A stretch of DNA of 64,000 nt from Anagrus nilaparvatae (Eukaryota > Arthropoda > Insecta > Hymenoptera > Mymaridae): NCBI GenBank assembly GCA_022575985.1, contig JAKSXM010000137.1:17688001-17752000 (forward strand), in the 5' to 3' direction. The notes beneath the pieces are model-generated. The model was not told where the DNA came from, did not search any database, and was given only the letters and a program-made list of their open reading frames with translations. Position numbers and translations under genes: made by a program. Below are positions 23,274-37,856 of the stretch, one piece after another; position 1 is the stretch's first letter; each line of letters starts with the position of its first letter.

Positions 23274-26200
23274 AAACTTGGTTTATAAAAATTTTAACCA
23301 ATTCAAATGGTTTCAAGCAAGTAGATCCAAAGATTCTAAAAATACAATATTTTTGATACCTATTTAAATTTTTATATCTTGTTTTTTTATTTCTCAGGCC
23401 TTTTGGACTGTATTTGTTTAAGTTTTACTCTATTATATATATCGTTTTATTATAAGTAAACTTGGTTTATAAGAATTTTAACCATTTAAATGGTTTCATG
23501 AAAGTGGATCCACCTTTTCTAAATATACAATAATTTAAATACTTATTTAATTTATTTATATCTTGTTTTTTAATTACGCTGGCCTGGTGGGCCATATTTG
23601 TTTTAGTTTTCCTCTACGTAGAATATTCTCTTATTATTAGTAAACTTGGTTTATAAAAATTTTAACCAATTCAAATGGTTTCAAGCAAGTAGATCCAAAG
23701 ATTCTAAAAATACAATATTTTTGATACCTATTTAAATTTTTATATCTTGTTTTTTTATTTCTCAGGCCTTTTGGACTGTATTTGTTTAGGTTTTTCTCGA
23801 TTTTACATATTTTTTCATTATAAGTAAACTTGTTTTATAAAAATTTTAACCTATTCAAATGGTTTCATGAAAGTTGATCCACCTTTTCTAAATATACAAT
23901 AATTTTAATACTTATTTAATTTATTTATATCTTGTTTTTTAATTACGCTGGCCTGGAGGGCCGTATTTGTTTTAGTTTTCCTCTACGTAGAATCTTCTCT
24001 TATTATTAGTAAACTTGGTTTATAAAAATATTAACCAATTCAAATGGTTTCATGCAAGTAGATCCAACGTTTATAAAAATACAATAATTTTGATACCTAA
24101 TTAAATTTTTTATATCTTGTTTTTTTATTTCTCAGGCCTTTTGGACTATATTTGTTTGGGTTTTTCTCTATTTTACATATTTTTTCATTATAAGTAAACT
24201 TGTTTTATAAAAATTTTAACCTATTTAAATGGTTTCATGCAAGTGGATCCAACGTTTATAAAAATACATTAATTTTGATACCTAATTAAATTTTTTATAT
24301 CTTGTTTTTTTATTCCTCAGGCCTTTTGGACTGTATTTTTTTAAGTTTTTCTCTATTTTATATATTTTTTTATTATAAGCAAACTTGGTTTATAAGAATT
24401 TTAACCATTCAAATGGTTTCATGAAAGTGGATCCACCTTTTCTAAATATACAATAATTTTAATACTTATTTAATTTATTTATATCTTGTTTTTTAATTAC
24501 GCTGGCCTGGTGGGCCATATTTGTTTTAGTTTTCCTCTACGTAGAATATTCTCTTATTATTAGTAAACTTGGTTTATAAAAATTTTAACCAATTCAAATG
24601 GTTTCAAGCAAGTAGATCCAAAGATTCTAAAAATACAATATTTTTGATACCTATTTAAATTTTTATATCTTGTTTTTTTATTTCTCAGGCCTTTTGGACT
24701 GTATTTGTTTAGGTTTTTCTCGATTTTACATATTTTTTCATTATAAGTAAACTTGTTTTATAAAAATTTTAACCTATTCAAATGGTTTCATGAAAGTTGA
24801 TCCACTTTTTCTAAATATACAATAATTTTAATACTTATTTAATTTATTTATATCTTGTTTTTTAATTACGCTGGCCTGGAGGGCCGTATTTGTTTTAGTT
24901 TTCCTCTACGTAGAATCTTCTCTTATTATTAGTAAACTTGGTTTATAAAAATTTTAACCAATTCAAATGGTTTCATGCAAGTAGATCCAACGTTTATAAA
25001 AATACAATAATTTTGATACCTAATTAAATTTTTTATATCTTGTTTTTTTATTTCTCAGGCCTTTTGGACTATATTTGTTTGGGTTTTTCTCTATTTTACA
25101 TATTTTTTCATTATAAGTAAACTTGTTTTATAAAAATTTTAACCTATTTAAATGGTTTCATGCAAGTGGATCCAACGTTTATAAAAATACATTAATTTTG
25201 ATACCTAATTAAATTTTTTATATCTTGTTTTTTTATTCCTCAGGCCTTTTGGACTGTATTTTTTTAAGTTTTTCTCTATTTTATATATTTTTTTATTATA
25301 AGCAAACTTGGTTTATAAGAATTTTAACCATTCAAATGGTTTCATGAAAGTGGATCCACCTTTTCTAAATATACAATAATTTTAATACTTATTTAATTTA
25401 TTTATATCTTGTTTTTTAATTACGCTGGCCTGGTTGGCCATATTTGTTTTAGTTTTCCTCTACGTAGAATATTCTCTTATTATTAGTAAACTTGGTTTAT
25501 AAAAATTTTAACCAATTCAAATGGTTTCAAGCAAGTAGATCCAAAGATTCTAAAAATACAATATTTTTGATACCTATTTAAATTTTTATATCTTGTTTTT
25601 TTATTTCTCAGGCCTTTTGGACTGTATTTGTTTAAGTTTTACTCTATTTTATATATTTTTTTATTATAAGTAAACTTGGTTTATAAGAATTTTAACCATT
25701 TAAATGGTTTCATGAAAGTGGATCCACCTTTTCTAAATATACAATAATTTTAATACTTATTTAATTTATTTATATCTTGTTTTTTAATTACGCTGGCCTG
25801 GTGAGCCATATTTGTTTTAGTTTTCCTCTACGTAGAATATTCTCTTATTATTAGTAAACTTGGTTTATAAAAATTTTAACCAATTCAAATGGTTTCAAGC
25901 AAGTAGATCCAAAGATTCTAAAAATACAATATTTTTGATACCTATTTAAATTTTTATATCTTGTTTTTTTATTTCTCAGGCCTTTTGGACTGTATTTGTT
26001 TAGGTTTTTCTCTATTTTACATATTTTTTCATTATAAGTAAACTTGTTTTATAAAAATTTTAACCTATTCAAATGGTTTCATGAAAGTGGATCCACCTTT
26101 TCTAAATATACAATAATTTTAATACTTATTTAATTTATTTATATCTTGTTTTTTAATTACGCTGGCCTGGAGGGCCGTATTTGTTTTAGTTTTCCTCTAC

Positions 26201-28807
26201 GTAGAATCTTCTCTTATTATTAGTAAACATGGTTTATAAAAATTTTAACCAATTCAAATGGTTTCATGCAAGTAGATCCAACGTTTATAAAAATACATTA
26301 ATTTTGATACCTAATTAAATTTTTTATATCTTGTTTTTTTATTTCTCAGGCCTTTTGGACTATATTTGTTTGGGTTTTTCTCTATTTTACATATTTTTTC
26401 ATTATAAGTAAACTTGTTTTATAAAAATTTTAACCTATTTAAATGGTTTCATGCAAGTGGATCCAACGTTTATAAAAATACATTAATTTTGATACCTAAT
26501 TAAATTTTTTATATCTTGTTTTTTTATTCCTCAGGCCTTTTGGACTGTATTTTTTTAAGTTTTTCTCTATTTTATATATTTTTTTATTATAAGCAAACTT
26601 GGTTTATAAGAATTTTAACCATTCAAATGGTTTCATGAAAGTGGATCCACCTTTTCTAAATATACAATAATTTTAATACTTATTTAATTTATTTATATCT
26701 TGTTTTTTAATTACGCTGGCCTGGTTGGCCATATTTGTTTTAGTTTTCCTCTACGTAGAATATTCTCTTATTATTAGTAAACTTGGTTTATAAAAATTTT
26801 AACCAATTCAAATGGTTTCAAGCAAGTAGATCCAAAGATTCTAAAAATACAATATTTTTGATACCTATTTAAATTTTTATATCTTGTTTTTTTATTTCTC
26901 AGGCCTTTTGGACTGTATTTGTTTAAGTTTTACTCTATTTTATATATTTTTTTATTATAAGTAAACTTGGTTTATAAGAATTTTAACCATTTAAATGGTT
27001 TCATGAAAGTGGATCCACCTTTTCTAAATATACAATAATTTTAATACTTATTTAATTTATTTATATCTTGTTTTTTAATTACGCTGGCCTGGTGGGCCAT
27101 ATTTGTTTTAGTTTTCCTCTACGTAGAATATTCTCTTATTATTAGTAAACTTGGTTTATAAAAATTTTAACCAATTCAAATGGTTTCAAGCAAGTAGATC
27201 CAAAGATTCTAAAAATACAATATTTTTGATACCTATTTAAATTTTTATATCTTGTTTTTTTATTTCTCAGGCCTTTTGGACTGTATTTGTTTAGGTTTTT
27301 CTCGATTTTACATATTTTTTCATTATAAGTAAACTTGTTTTATAAAAATTTTAACCTATTCAAATGGTTTCATGAAAGTGGATCCACCTTTTCTAAATAT
27401 ACAATAATTTTAATACTTATTTAATTTATTTATATCTTGTTTTTTAATTACGCTGGCCTGGTGGGCCATATTTGTTTTAGTTTTCCTCTACGTAGAATAT
27501 TCTCTTATTATTAGTAAACTTGGTTTATAAAAATTTTAACCAATTCAAATGGTTTCAAGCAAGTAGATCCAAAGATTCTAAAAATACAATATTTTTGATA
27601 CCTATTTAAATTTTTATATCTTGTTTTTTTATTTCTCAGGCCTTTGGGACTGTATTTGTTTAAGTTTTTCTCTATTTTATATATTTTTTCATTATAAGTA
27701 AACTTGTTTTATAAAAATTTTAACCTATTCAAATAGTTTCATGAAAGTGGATCCACCTTTTCTAAATATACAATAATTTTAATACTTATTTAATTTATTT
27801 ATATCTGTTTTTTAATTACGCTGGCCTGAAGGGCCATATTTGTTTTAGTTTTTCTCTACGTAGAATATTCTCTTATTATTAGTAAACTTGGTTTATAAAA
27901 ATTTTAACCAATTCAAATGGTTTCAAGCAAGTAGATCCAAAGATTCTAAAAATACAATATTTTTGATACCTATTTAAATTTTTATATCTTGTTTTTTTAT
28001 TTCTCAGGCCTTTTGGACTGTATTTGTTTAGGTTTTTCTCTATTTTACATATATTTTCATTATAAGTAAACTTGTTTTATAAAAATTTTAACCTATTCAA
28101 ATGGTTTCATGAAAGTGGATCCACCTTTTCTAAATATACAATAATTTTAATACTTTTTTAATTTATTTATATCTTGTTTTTTAATTACGCTGGCCTCAAG
28201 GGCCATATTTGTTTAAGTTTTTCTCTACGTAGAATATTTTCTCATTATTTGTAAACTGGGTTTATAAAAATTTTAACCAATTCAAATGGTTTCATGCAAG
28301 TAGATCCAACGTTTATAAAAATACAATAATTTAGATACCTAATTAAATTTTTTATATCTTGTTTTTTTATTTCTCAGGTCTTTTGGACTGTATTTGTTTA
28401 GGTTTTTCTCTATTTTACATATTTTTTCATTATAAGTAAACTTGTTTTATAAAAATTTTAACCTATTGAAATGGTTTCATGCAAGTGGATCCAACGTTTA
28501 TAAAAATACAATAATTTTGATACCTATTCAAATTTTTTCTATTATGTTTTTTTATTCCTCAGGCCTTTTGGACTGTATTTGTTTAAGTTTTTCTCTATTT
28601 TATATATTTTTTTATTATAAGTAAACTTGGTTTATAAGAATTTTAACCTATTCAAATGGTTTCATGAAAGTGGATCCACTTTTTCTAAATATACAATAAT
28701 TTTAATACTTTTTTAATTTATTTATACCTTGTTTTTTAATTACGCTGGCCTGAAGGGCCGTATTTGTTTTAGTTTTCCTCTACGTAGAATATTCTCTTAT
28801 TATTAGT
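23274..28807 (+). repeat. Array segment, copy of 2611-6262 followed by copy of 11900-12940
   Basis: From 22720 to about 26925 it follows 2057 to about 6262 at a constant offset of 20,663, including the duplicated 923-bp unit and AAACATGG at 26225. An extra C-B dimer then appears (26779-27146). From the CTTTGGG mark at 27642 on, it follows 11773 onward (offset 15,869), through the deleted B, C, TCAAG B, C'', A (28438) and the CCACTTTTTC B. Private change: GGTGAGCC near 25800. No gene is present. Confidence 0.85.
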
Positions 28808-30838
28808 AAACTTGGTTTATAAAAATTTTAACCAATTCAAATGGTTTCAAGCAAGTAGATCCAAAGATTCTAAAAATTCAATATTTTTGATACCTATTTA
28901 TATTTTTATATCTTGTTTTTTTATTTCTCAGGCCTTTTGGAATGTATTTGTTAAGGTTTTTCTCTATTTTACATATTTTTTCATTATAAGTAAACTTGTT
29001 TTATAAAAATTTTAACCTATTCAAATGGTTTCATGAAAGTGGATCCACCTTTTCTAAATATACAATAATTTTAATACTTATTTAATTTATTTATATCTTG
29101 TTTTTTAATTACGCTGGCCTGAAGGGCCGTATTTGTTTTAGTTTTTCTCTGCGTAGAATATTCTCTTATTATTAGTAAACTTGGTTTATAAAAATTTTAA
29201 CCAATTCAAATGGTTTCATGCAAGTAGATCCAAAGATTCTAAAAATACAATATTTTTGATACCTATTTAAATTTTTATATCTTGTTTTTTTATTTCTCAG
29301 GCCTTTTGGACTGTATTTGTTAAGGTTTTTCTCTATTTTACATATTTTTTCATTATAAGTAAACTTGTTTTATAAAAATTTTAACCTATTCAAATGGTTT
29401 CATGAAAGTGGATCCACCTTTTCTAAATATACAATAATTTTAATACTTTTTTAATTTATTTATACCTTGTTTTTTAATTACGCTGGCCTGAAGGGCCGTA
29501 TTTGTTTAAGTTTTTCTCTACGTAGAATATTCTCTTATTATTAGTAAACTTGGTTTATAAAAATTTTAACCAATTCAAATGGTTTCAAGCAAGTAGATCC
29601 AAAGATTCTAAAAATACAATATTTTTGATACCTATTAAAATTTTTATATCTTGTTTTTTTATTTCTCAGGCCTTTTGGAATGTATTTGTTAAGGTTTTTC
29701 TCTATTTTACATATTTTTTCATTATAAGTAAACTTGTTTTATAAAAATTTTAACCTATTCAAATGGTTTCATGAAAGTGGATCCACCTTTTCTAAATATA
29801 CAATAATTTTAATACTTTTTTAATTTATTTATACCTTGTTTTTTAATTACGCTGGCCTGAAGGGCCGTATTTGTTTAAGTTTTTCTCTACGTAGAATATT
29901 CTCTTATTATTAGTAAACTTGGTTTATAAAAATTTTAACCAATTCAAATGGTTTCAAGCAAGTAGATCCAAAGATTCTAAAAATACAATATTTTTGATAC
30001 CTAATTAAATTATTTATATCTTGTTTTTTTATTTCTCAGGCCTTTTGGACTGTATTTGTTTAGGTTTTTCTCTATTTTACATATTTTTTCATTATAAGTA
30101 AACTTGTTTTATAAAAATTTTAACCTATTTAAATGGTTTCATGCAAGTGGATCCTACGTTTATAACAATACAATAATTTTGATACCTATTTAAATTTTTT
30201 ATATTATGTTTTTTTATTCCTCAGGCCTTTTGGACTGTATTTGTTTAAGTTTTTCTCTATTTTATATATTTTTTTATTATAAGTAAACTTGGTTTATAAG
30301 AATTTTAACCAATTCAAATGGTTTCATGAAAGTGGATCCACCTTTTCTAAATATACAATAATTTTAATACTTATTTAATTTATTTATATCTTGTTTTTTA
30401 ATTACACTGCCCTGGTGGGCCGTATTTGTTTAAGTTTTTCTCTACGTAGAATATTCTCTTATTATTAGTAAACTTGGTTTATAAAAATTTTAACCAATTC
30501 AAATGGTTTCAAGCAAGTAGATCCAAAGATTCTAAAAATACAATATTTTTGATACCTATTTAAATTTTTATATCTTGTTTTTTTATTTCTCAGGCCTTTT
30601 GGACTGTATTTGTTAAGGTTTTTCTCTATTTTACATATTTTTTCATTATAAGTAAACTTGTTTTATAAAAATTTTAACCTATTCAAATGGTTTCATGAAA
30701 GTGGATCCACCTTTTCTAAATATACAATAATTTTAATACTTTTTTAATTTATTTATACCTTGTTTTTTAATTACGCTGGCCTGAAGGGCCGTATTTGTTT
30801 TAGTTTTCCTCTACGTAGAATATTCTCTTATTATTAGT
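28808..30838 (+). repeat. 2,031-bp tandem higher-order unit, copy 1 (11 monomers)
   Basis: Order is C (TTCAATATTT), B (TCTGCGTAGA), C, B (TGAAG), C (TATTAAAATTT, GGAATG), B (TGAAG), C, A (GGATCCTACG, TATAACAATAC), B (ACACTGCCCTGG), C, B. The GGATCCTACG and ACTGCCC marks recur at +2,031. No gene is present. Confidence 0.92.
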
Positions 30839-32869
30839 AAACTTGGTTTATAAAAATTTTAACCAATTCAAATGGTTTCAAGCAAGTAGATCCAAAGATT
30901 CTAAAAATTCAATATTTTTGATACCTATTTATATTTTTATATCTTGTTTTTTTATTTCTCAGGCCTTTTGGAATGTATTTGTTAAGGTTTTTCTCTATTT
31001 TACATATTTTTTCATTATAAGTAAACTTGTTTTATAAAAATTTTAACCTATTCAAATGGTTTCATGAAAGTGGATCCACCTTTTCTAAATATACAATAAT
31101 TTTAATACTTATTTAATTTATTTATATCTTGTTTTTTAATTACGCTGGCCTGAAGGGCCGTATTTGTTTTAGTTTTTCTCTGCGTAGAATATTCTCTTAT
31201 TATTAGTAAACTTGGTTTATAAAAATTTTAACCAATTCAAATGGTTTCATGCAAGTAGATCCAAAGATTCTAAAAATACAATATTTTTGATACCTATTTA
31301 AATTTTTATATCTTGTTTTTTTATTTCTCAGGCCTTTTGGACTGTATTTGTTAAGGTTTTTCTCTATTTTACATATTTTTTCATTATAAGTAAACTTGTT
31401 TTATAAAAATTTTAACCTATTCAAATGGTTTCATGAAAGTGGATCCACCTTTTCTAAATATACAATAATTTTAATACTTTTTTAATTTATTTATACCTTG
31501 TTTTTTAATTACGCTGGCCTGAAGGGCCGTATTTGTTTAAGTTTTTCTCTACGTAGAATATTCTCTTATTATTAGTAAACTTGGTTTATAAAAATTTTAA
31601 CCAATTCAAATGGTTTCAAGCAAGTAGATCCAAAGATTCTAAAAATACAATATTTTTGATACCTATTAAAATTTTTATATCTTGTTTTTTTATTTCTCAG
31701 GCCTTTTGGAATGTATTTGTTAAGGTTTTTCTCTATTTTACATATTTTTTCATTATAAGTAAACTTGTTTTATAAAAATTTTAACCTATTCAAATGGTTT
31801 CATGAAAGTGGATCCACCTTTTCTAAATATACAATAATTTTAATACTTTTTTAATTTATTTATACCTTGTTTTTTAATTACGCTGGCCTGAAGGGCCGTA
31901 TTTGTTTAAGTTTTTCTCTACGTAGAATATTCTCTTATTATTAGTAAACTTGGTTTATAAAAATTTTAACCAATTCAAATGGTTTCAAGCAAGTAGATCC
32001 AAAGATTCTAAAAATACAATATTTTTGATACCTAATTAAATTATTTATATCTTGTTTTTTTATTTCTCAGGCCTTTTGGACTGTATTTGTTTAGGTTTTT
32101 CTCTATTTTACATATTTTTTCATTATAAGTAAACTTGTTTTATAAAAATTTTAACCTATTTAAATGGTTTCATGCAAGTGGATCCTACGTTTATAACAAT
32201 ACAATAATTTTGATACCTATTTAAATTTTTTATATTATGTTTTTTTATTCCTCAGGCCTTTTGGACTGTATTTGTTTAAGTTTTTCTCTATTTTATATAT
32301 TTTTTTATTATAAGTAAACTTGGTTTATAAGAATTTTAACCAATTCAAATGGTTTCATGAAAGTGGATCCACCTTTTCTAAATATACAATAATTTTAATA
32401 CTTATTTAATTTATTTATATCTTGTTTTTTAATTACACTGCCCTGGTGGGCCGTATTTGTTTAAGTTTTTCTCTACGTAGAATATTCTCTTATTATTAGT
32501 AAACTTGGTTTATAAAAATTTTAACCAATTCAAATGGTTTCAAGCAAGTAGATCCAAAGATTCTAAAAATACAATATTTTTGATACCTATTTAAATTTTT
32601 ATATCTTGTTTTTTTATTTCTCAGGCCTTTTGGACTGTATTTGTTAAGGTTTTTCTCTATTTTACATATTTTTTCATTATAAGTAAACTTGTTTTATAAA
32701 AATTTTAACCTATTCAAATGGTTTCATGAAAGTGGATCCACCTTTTCTAAATATACAATAATTTTAATACTTTTTTAATTTATTTATACCTTGTTTTTTA
32801 ATTACGCTGGCCTGAAGGGCCGTATTTGTTTAAGTTTTTCTCTACGTAGAATATTCTCTTATTATTAGT
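30839..32869 (+). repeat. 2,031-bp tandem higher-order unit, copy 2 (11 monomers)
   Basis: It repeats copy 1 with all its marks. The last B reads TTTAAGTTTTTC where the last B of copy 1 reads TTTTAGTTTTCC, and the next monomer (32870) is the TATTAAAATTT type of C rather than the TTCAATATTT type. This places the exchange point in that B. No gene is present. Confidence 0.92.
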
Positions 32870-34161
32870 AAACTTGGTTTATAAAAATTTTAACCAATTC
32901 AAATGGTTTCAAGCAAGTAGATCCAAAGATTCTAAAAATACAATATTTTTGATACCTATTAAAATTTTTATATCTTGTTTTTTTATTTCTCAGGCCTTTT
33001 GGAATGTATTTGTTAAGGTTTTTCTCTATTTTACATATTTTTTCATTATAAGTAAACTTGTTTTATAAAAATTTTAACCTATTCAAATAGTTTCATGAAA
33101 GTGGATCCACCTTTTCTAAATATACAATAATTTTAATACTTATTTAATTTATTTATATCTGTTTTTTAATTACGCTGGCCTGAAGGGCCGTATTTGTTTT
33201 AGTTTTTCTCTACGTAGAATATTCTCTTATTATTAGTAAACTTGGTTTATAAAAATTTTAACCAATTCAAATGGTTTCATGCAAGTAGATCCAAAGATTC
33301 TAAAAATACAATATTTTTGATACCTAATTAAATTATTTATATCTTGTTTTTTTATTTCTCAGGCCTTTTGGACTGTATTTGTTTAGGTTTTTCTCTATTT
33401 TACATATTTTTTCATTATAAGTAAACTTGTTTTATAAAAATTTTAACCTACTTAAATGGTTTCATGCAAGTGGATCCTACGTTTATAACAATACAATAAT
33501 TTTGATACCTATTTAAATTTTTTATATTATGTTTTTTTATTCCTCAGGCCTTTTGGACTGTATTTGTTTAAGTTTTTCTCTATTTTATATATTTTTTTAT
33601 TATAAGTAAACTTGGTTTATAAGAATTTTAACCAATTCAAATGGTTTCATGAAAGTGGATCCACCTTTTCTAAATATACAATAATTTTAATACTTATTTA
33701 ATTTATTTATATCTTGTTTTTTAATTACACTGCCCTGGTAGGCCGTATTTGTTTTAGTTTTCCTCTACGTAGAATATTCTCTTATTATTAGTAAACTTGG
33801 TTTATAAAAATTTTAACCAATTCAAATGGTTTCAAGCAAGTAGATCCAAAGATTCTAAAAATACAATATTTTTGATTCCTATAAAAATTTTTATATCTTG
33901 TTTTTTTATTTCTCAGGCCTTTTGGACTGTATTTGTTTAGGTTTTTCTCTATTTTACATATTTTTTCATTATAAGTAAACTTGTTTTATAAAAATTTTAA
34001 GCTATTCAAATGGTTTCATGAAAGTGGATCCACCTTTTCTAAATATACAATAATTTTAATACTTTTTTAATTTATTTATATCTTGTTTTTTAATTACGCT
34101 GGCCTCAAGGGCCATATTTGTTTAAGTTTTTCTCTACGTAGAATATTCTCTCATTATTTGT

Positions 34162-34347
34162 AAACTGGGTTTATAAAAATTTTAACCAATTCAAATGGTT
34201 TCATGCAATTAGATCAAACTCTTATAAAAATACAATAATTTAGATACCTAATTAAATTTTTTATATCTTGTTTTTTTATTTCTCAGGTCTTTTGGACTGT
34301 TTTTGTTTTAGGTTTTTCTCTATTTTACATATTTTTTCATTATAAGT
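34162..34347 (+). repeat. Divergent C'' monomer
   Basis: A cluster of changes gives GCAATTAGATCAAACTC where C'' normally has GCAAGTAGATCCAACG, and TGTTTTTGTTTTAGG where it has TGTATTTGTTTAGG (one base longer). It is shared with 45239-45424 only. Confidence 0.8.
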
Positions 34348-34717
34348 AAACTTGTTTTATAAAAATTTTAACCTATTGAAATGGTTTCATGCAAGTGGAT
34401 CCAACGTTTATAAAAATACAATAATTTTGATACCTATTCAAATTTTTTCTATTATGTTTTTTTATTCCTCAGGCCTTTTGGACTGTATTTGTTTAAGTTT
34501 TTCTCTATTTTATATATTTTTTTATTATAAGTAAACTTGGTTTATAAGAATTTTAACCTATTCAAATGGTTTCATGAAAGTGGATCCACTTTTTCTAAAT
34601 ATACAATAATTTTAATACTTTTTTAATTTATTTATACCTTGTTTTTTAATTACGCTGGCCTGAAGGGCCGTATTTGTTTAAGTTTTTCTCTACGTAGAAT
34701 ATTCTCTCATTATTAGT

Positions 34718-34902
34718 AAAATTAGTTTATGAAAATTTTAACCAATTCAAATGAATTCATAAAAGTGGATCCAAAGATTCTAAAAATACAATATTTTTGA
34801 TACCTAATTAAATTTTTTATATCTTGTTTTTTTATTTCTCAGGCCTTTTGGACTATATTTGTTTGGGTTTTTCTCTATTTTACATATTTTTTCATTATAA
34901 GT
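34718..34902 (+). repeat. Divergent monomer with ATGAATTCAT
   Basis: The head is changed to AAAATTAGTTTATGAAAA. The usual TTTCATGAAA or TTTCAAGCAA site is replaced by ATGAATTCATAAAAG, followed by GTGGATCC and a C-type AAAGATTC; the tail is C' (TATATTTGTTTGGG). Copies lie at 45795-45979 and 58903-59087. ATGAATTCAT is itself a perfect 10-bp palindrome. Confidence 0.85.
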
Positions 34903-37856
34903 AAACTTGTTTTATAAAAATTTTAACCTATTTAAATGGTTTCATGCAAGTGGATCCAACGTTTATAAAAATACAATAATTTTGATACCTATTTAAATTT
35001 TTTATATTATTTTTTTTTATTCCTCAGGCCTTTTGGACTGTATTTGTTTAAGTTTTTCTCTATTTTATATATTTTTTTATTATAAGTAAACTTGGTTTAT
35101 AAGAATTTTAACCAATTCAAATGGTTTCATGAAAGTGGATCCACCTTTTCTAAATATACAATAATTTTAATACTTATTTAATTTATTTATATCTTGTTTT
35201 TTAATTACACTGGCCTGGTGGGCCGTATTTGTTTTAGTTTTCCTCTACGTAGAATATTCTCTTATTATTAGTAAACTTGGTTTATAAAAATTTTAACCAA
35301 TTCAAATGGTTTCATGCAAGTAGATCCAAAGATTCTAAAAATACAATATTTTTGATACCTATTTAAATTTTTATATCTTGTTTTTTTATTTCTCAGGCCT
35401 TTTGGACTGTATTTGTTAAGGTTTTTCTCTATTTTACATATTTTTTCATTATAAGTAAACTTGTTTTATAAAAATTTTAACCTATTCAAATGGTTTCATG
35501 AAAGTGGATCCACCTTTTCTAAATATACAATAATTTTAATACTTTTTTAATTTATTTATACCTTGTTTTTTAATTACGCTGGCCTGAAGGGCCGTATTTG
35601 TTTAAGTTTTTCTCTACGTAGAATATTTACTTATTATTAGTAAACTTGGTTTATAAAAATTTTAACCAATTCAAATGGTTTCAAGCAAGTAGATCCAAAG
35701 ATTCTAAAAATACAATATTTTTGATACCTATTTAAATTTTTATATCTTGTTTTTTTATTTCTCAGGCCTTTTGGACTGTATTTGTTTAGGTTTTTCTCTA
35801 TTTTACATATTTTTTCATTATAAGTAAACTTGTTTTATAAAAATTTTAACCTATTCAAATGGTTTCATGAAAGTGGATCCACCTTTTCTAAATATACAAT
35901 AATTTTAATACTTTTTTAATTTATTTATATCTTGTTTTTTAATTACGCTGGCCTCAAGGGCCATATTTGTTTAAGTTTTTCTCTACGCAGAATATTCTCT
36001 CATTATTTGTAAACTGGGTTTATAAAAATTTTAACCAATTCAAATGGTTTCATGCAAGTAGATCCAACGTTTATAAAAATACAATAATTTAGATACCTAA
36101 TTAAATTTTTTATATCTTGTTTTTTTATTTCTCAGGTCTTTTGGACTGTATTTGTTTAGGTTTTTCTCTATTTTACATATTTTTTCATTATAAGTAAACT
36201 TGTTTTATAAAAATTTTAACCTATTGAAATGGTTTCATGCAAGTGGATCCAACGTTTATAAAAATACAATAATTTTGATACCTATTCAAATTTTTTCTAT
36301 TATGTTTTTTTATTCCTCAGGCCTTTTGGACTGTATTTGTTTAAGTTTTTCTCTATTTTATATATTTTTTTATTATAAGTAAACTTGGTTTATAAGAATT
36401 TTAACCTATTCAAATGGTTTCATGAAAGTGGATCCACTTTTTCTAAATATACAATAATTTTAATACTTTTTTAATTTATTTATACCTTGTTTTTTAATTA
36501 CGCTGGCCTGAAGGGCCGTATTTGTTTTAGTTTTCCTCTACGTAGAATATTCTCTTATTATTAGTAAACTTGGTTTATAAAAATTTTAACCAATTCAAAT
36601 GGTTTCAAGCAAGTAGATCCAAAGATTCTAAAAATTCAATATTTTTGATACCTATTTATATTTTTATATCTTGTTTTTTTATTTCTCAGGCCTTTTGGAA
36701 TGTATTTGTTAAGGTTTTTCTCTATTTTACATATTTTTTCATTATAAGTAAACTTGTTTTATAAAAATTTTAACCTATTCAAATGGTTTCATGAAAGTGG
36801 ATCCACCTTTTCTAAATATACAATAATTTTAATACTTTTTTAATTTATTTATACCTTGTTTTTTAATTACGCTGGCCTGGTGGGCCGTATTTGTTTTAGT
36901 TTTCCTCTACGTAGAATCTTCTCTTATTATTAGTAAACTTGGTTTATAAAAATTTTAACCAATTCAAATGGTTTCATGCAAGTAGATCCAACGTTTATAA
37001 AAATACATTAATTTTGATACCTAATTAAATTTTTTATATCTTGTTTTTTTATTTCTCAGGCCTTTTGGACTATATTTGTTAGGGTTTTTCTCTATTTTAC
37101 ATATTTTTTCATTATAAGTAAACTTGTTTTATAAAAATTTTAACCTATTTAAATGGTTTCATGCAAGTGGATCCAACGTTTATAAAAATACATTAATTTT
37201 GATACCTAATTAAATTTTTTATATCTTGTTTTTTTATTCCTCAGGCCTTTTGGACTGTATTTTTTTAAGTTTTTCTCTATTTTATATATTTTTTTATTAT
37301 AAGCAAACTTGGTTTATAAGAATTTTAACCATTCAAATGGTTTCATGAAAGTGGATCCACCTTTTCGGAATATACAATAATTTTAATACTTATTTAATTT
37401 ATTTATATCTTGTTTTTTAATTACGCTGGCCTGGTTGGCCATATTTGTTTTAGTTTTCCTCTACGTAGAATATTCTCTTATTATTAGTAAACTTGGTTTA
37501 TAAAAATTTTAACCAATTCAAATGGTTTCAAGCAAGTAGATCCAAAGATTCTAAAAATACAATATTTTTGATACCTATTTAAATTTTTATATCTTGTTTT
37601 TTTATTTCTCAGGCCTTTTGGACTGTATTTGTTTAAGTTTTACTCTATTTTATATATTTTTTTATTATAAGTAAACTTGGTTTATAAGAATTTTAACCAT
37701 TTAAATGGTTTCATGAAAGTGGATCCACCTTTTCTAAATATACAATAATTTTAATACTTATTTAATTTATTTATATCTTGTTTTTTAATTACGCTGGCCT
37801 GGTGGGCCATATTTGTTTTAGTTTTCCTCTACGTAGAATATTCTCTTATTATTAGT

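Larger units (their letters stand above)
31577..36749 (+). repeat. 5.2-kb segment duplicated 11,077 bp downstream, copy 1 (28 monomers)
   Basis: Marks matching 42654-47826 at +11,077 include ATCCTACG A monomers, ACTGCCCTGGTAGGCC (33728 and 44805), GATTCC near 33874, TTTTAAGCTATTC near 33995, AATTAGATCAAACTC near 34207, the ATGAATTCAT monomer at 34718, and TATTATTTTTTTTTATT near 35005. It overlaps the second 2,031-bp unit. Differences include CCTACTTAAATGG (here) and CTATAAAAATT near 33880. No gene is present. Confidence 0.9.
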
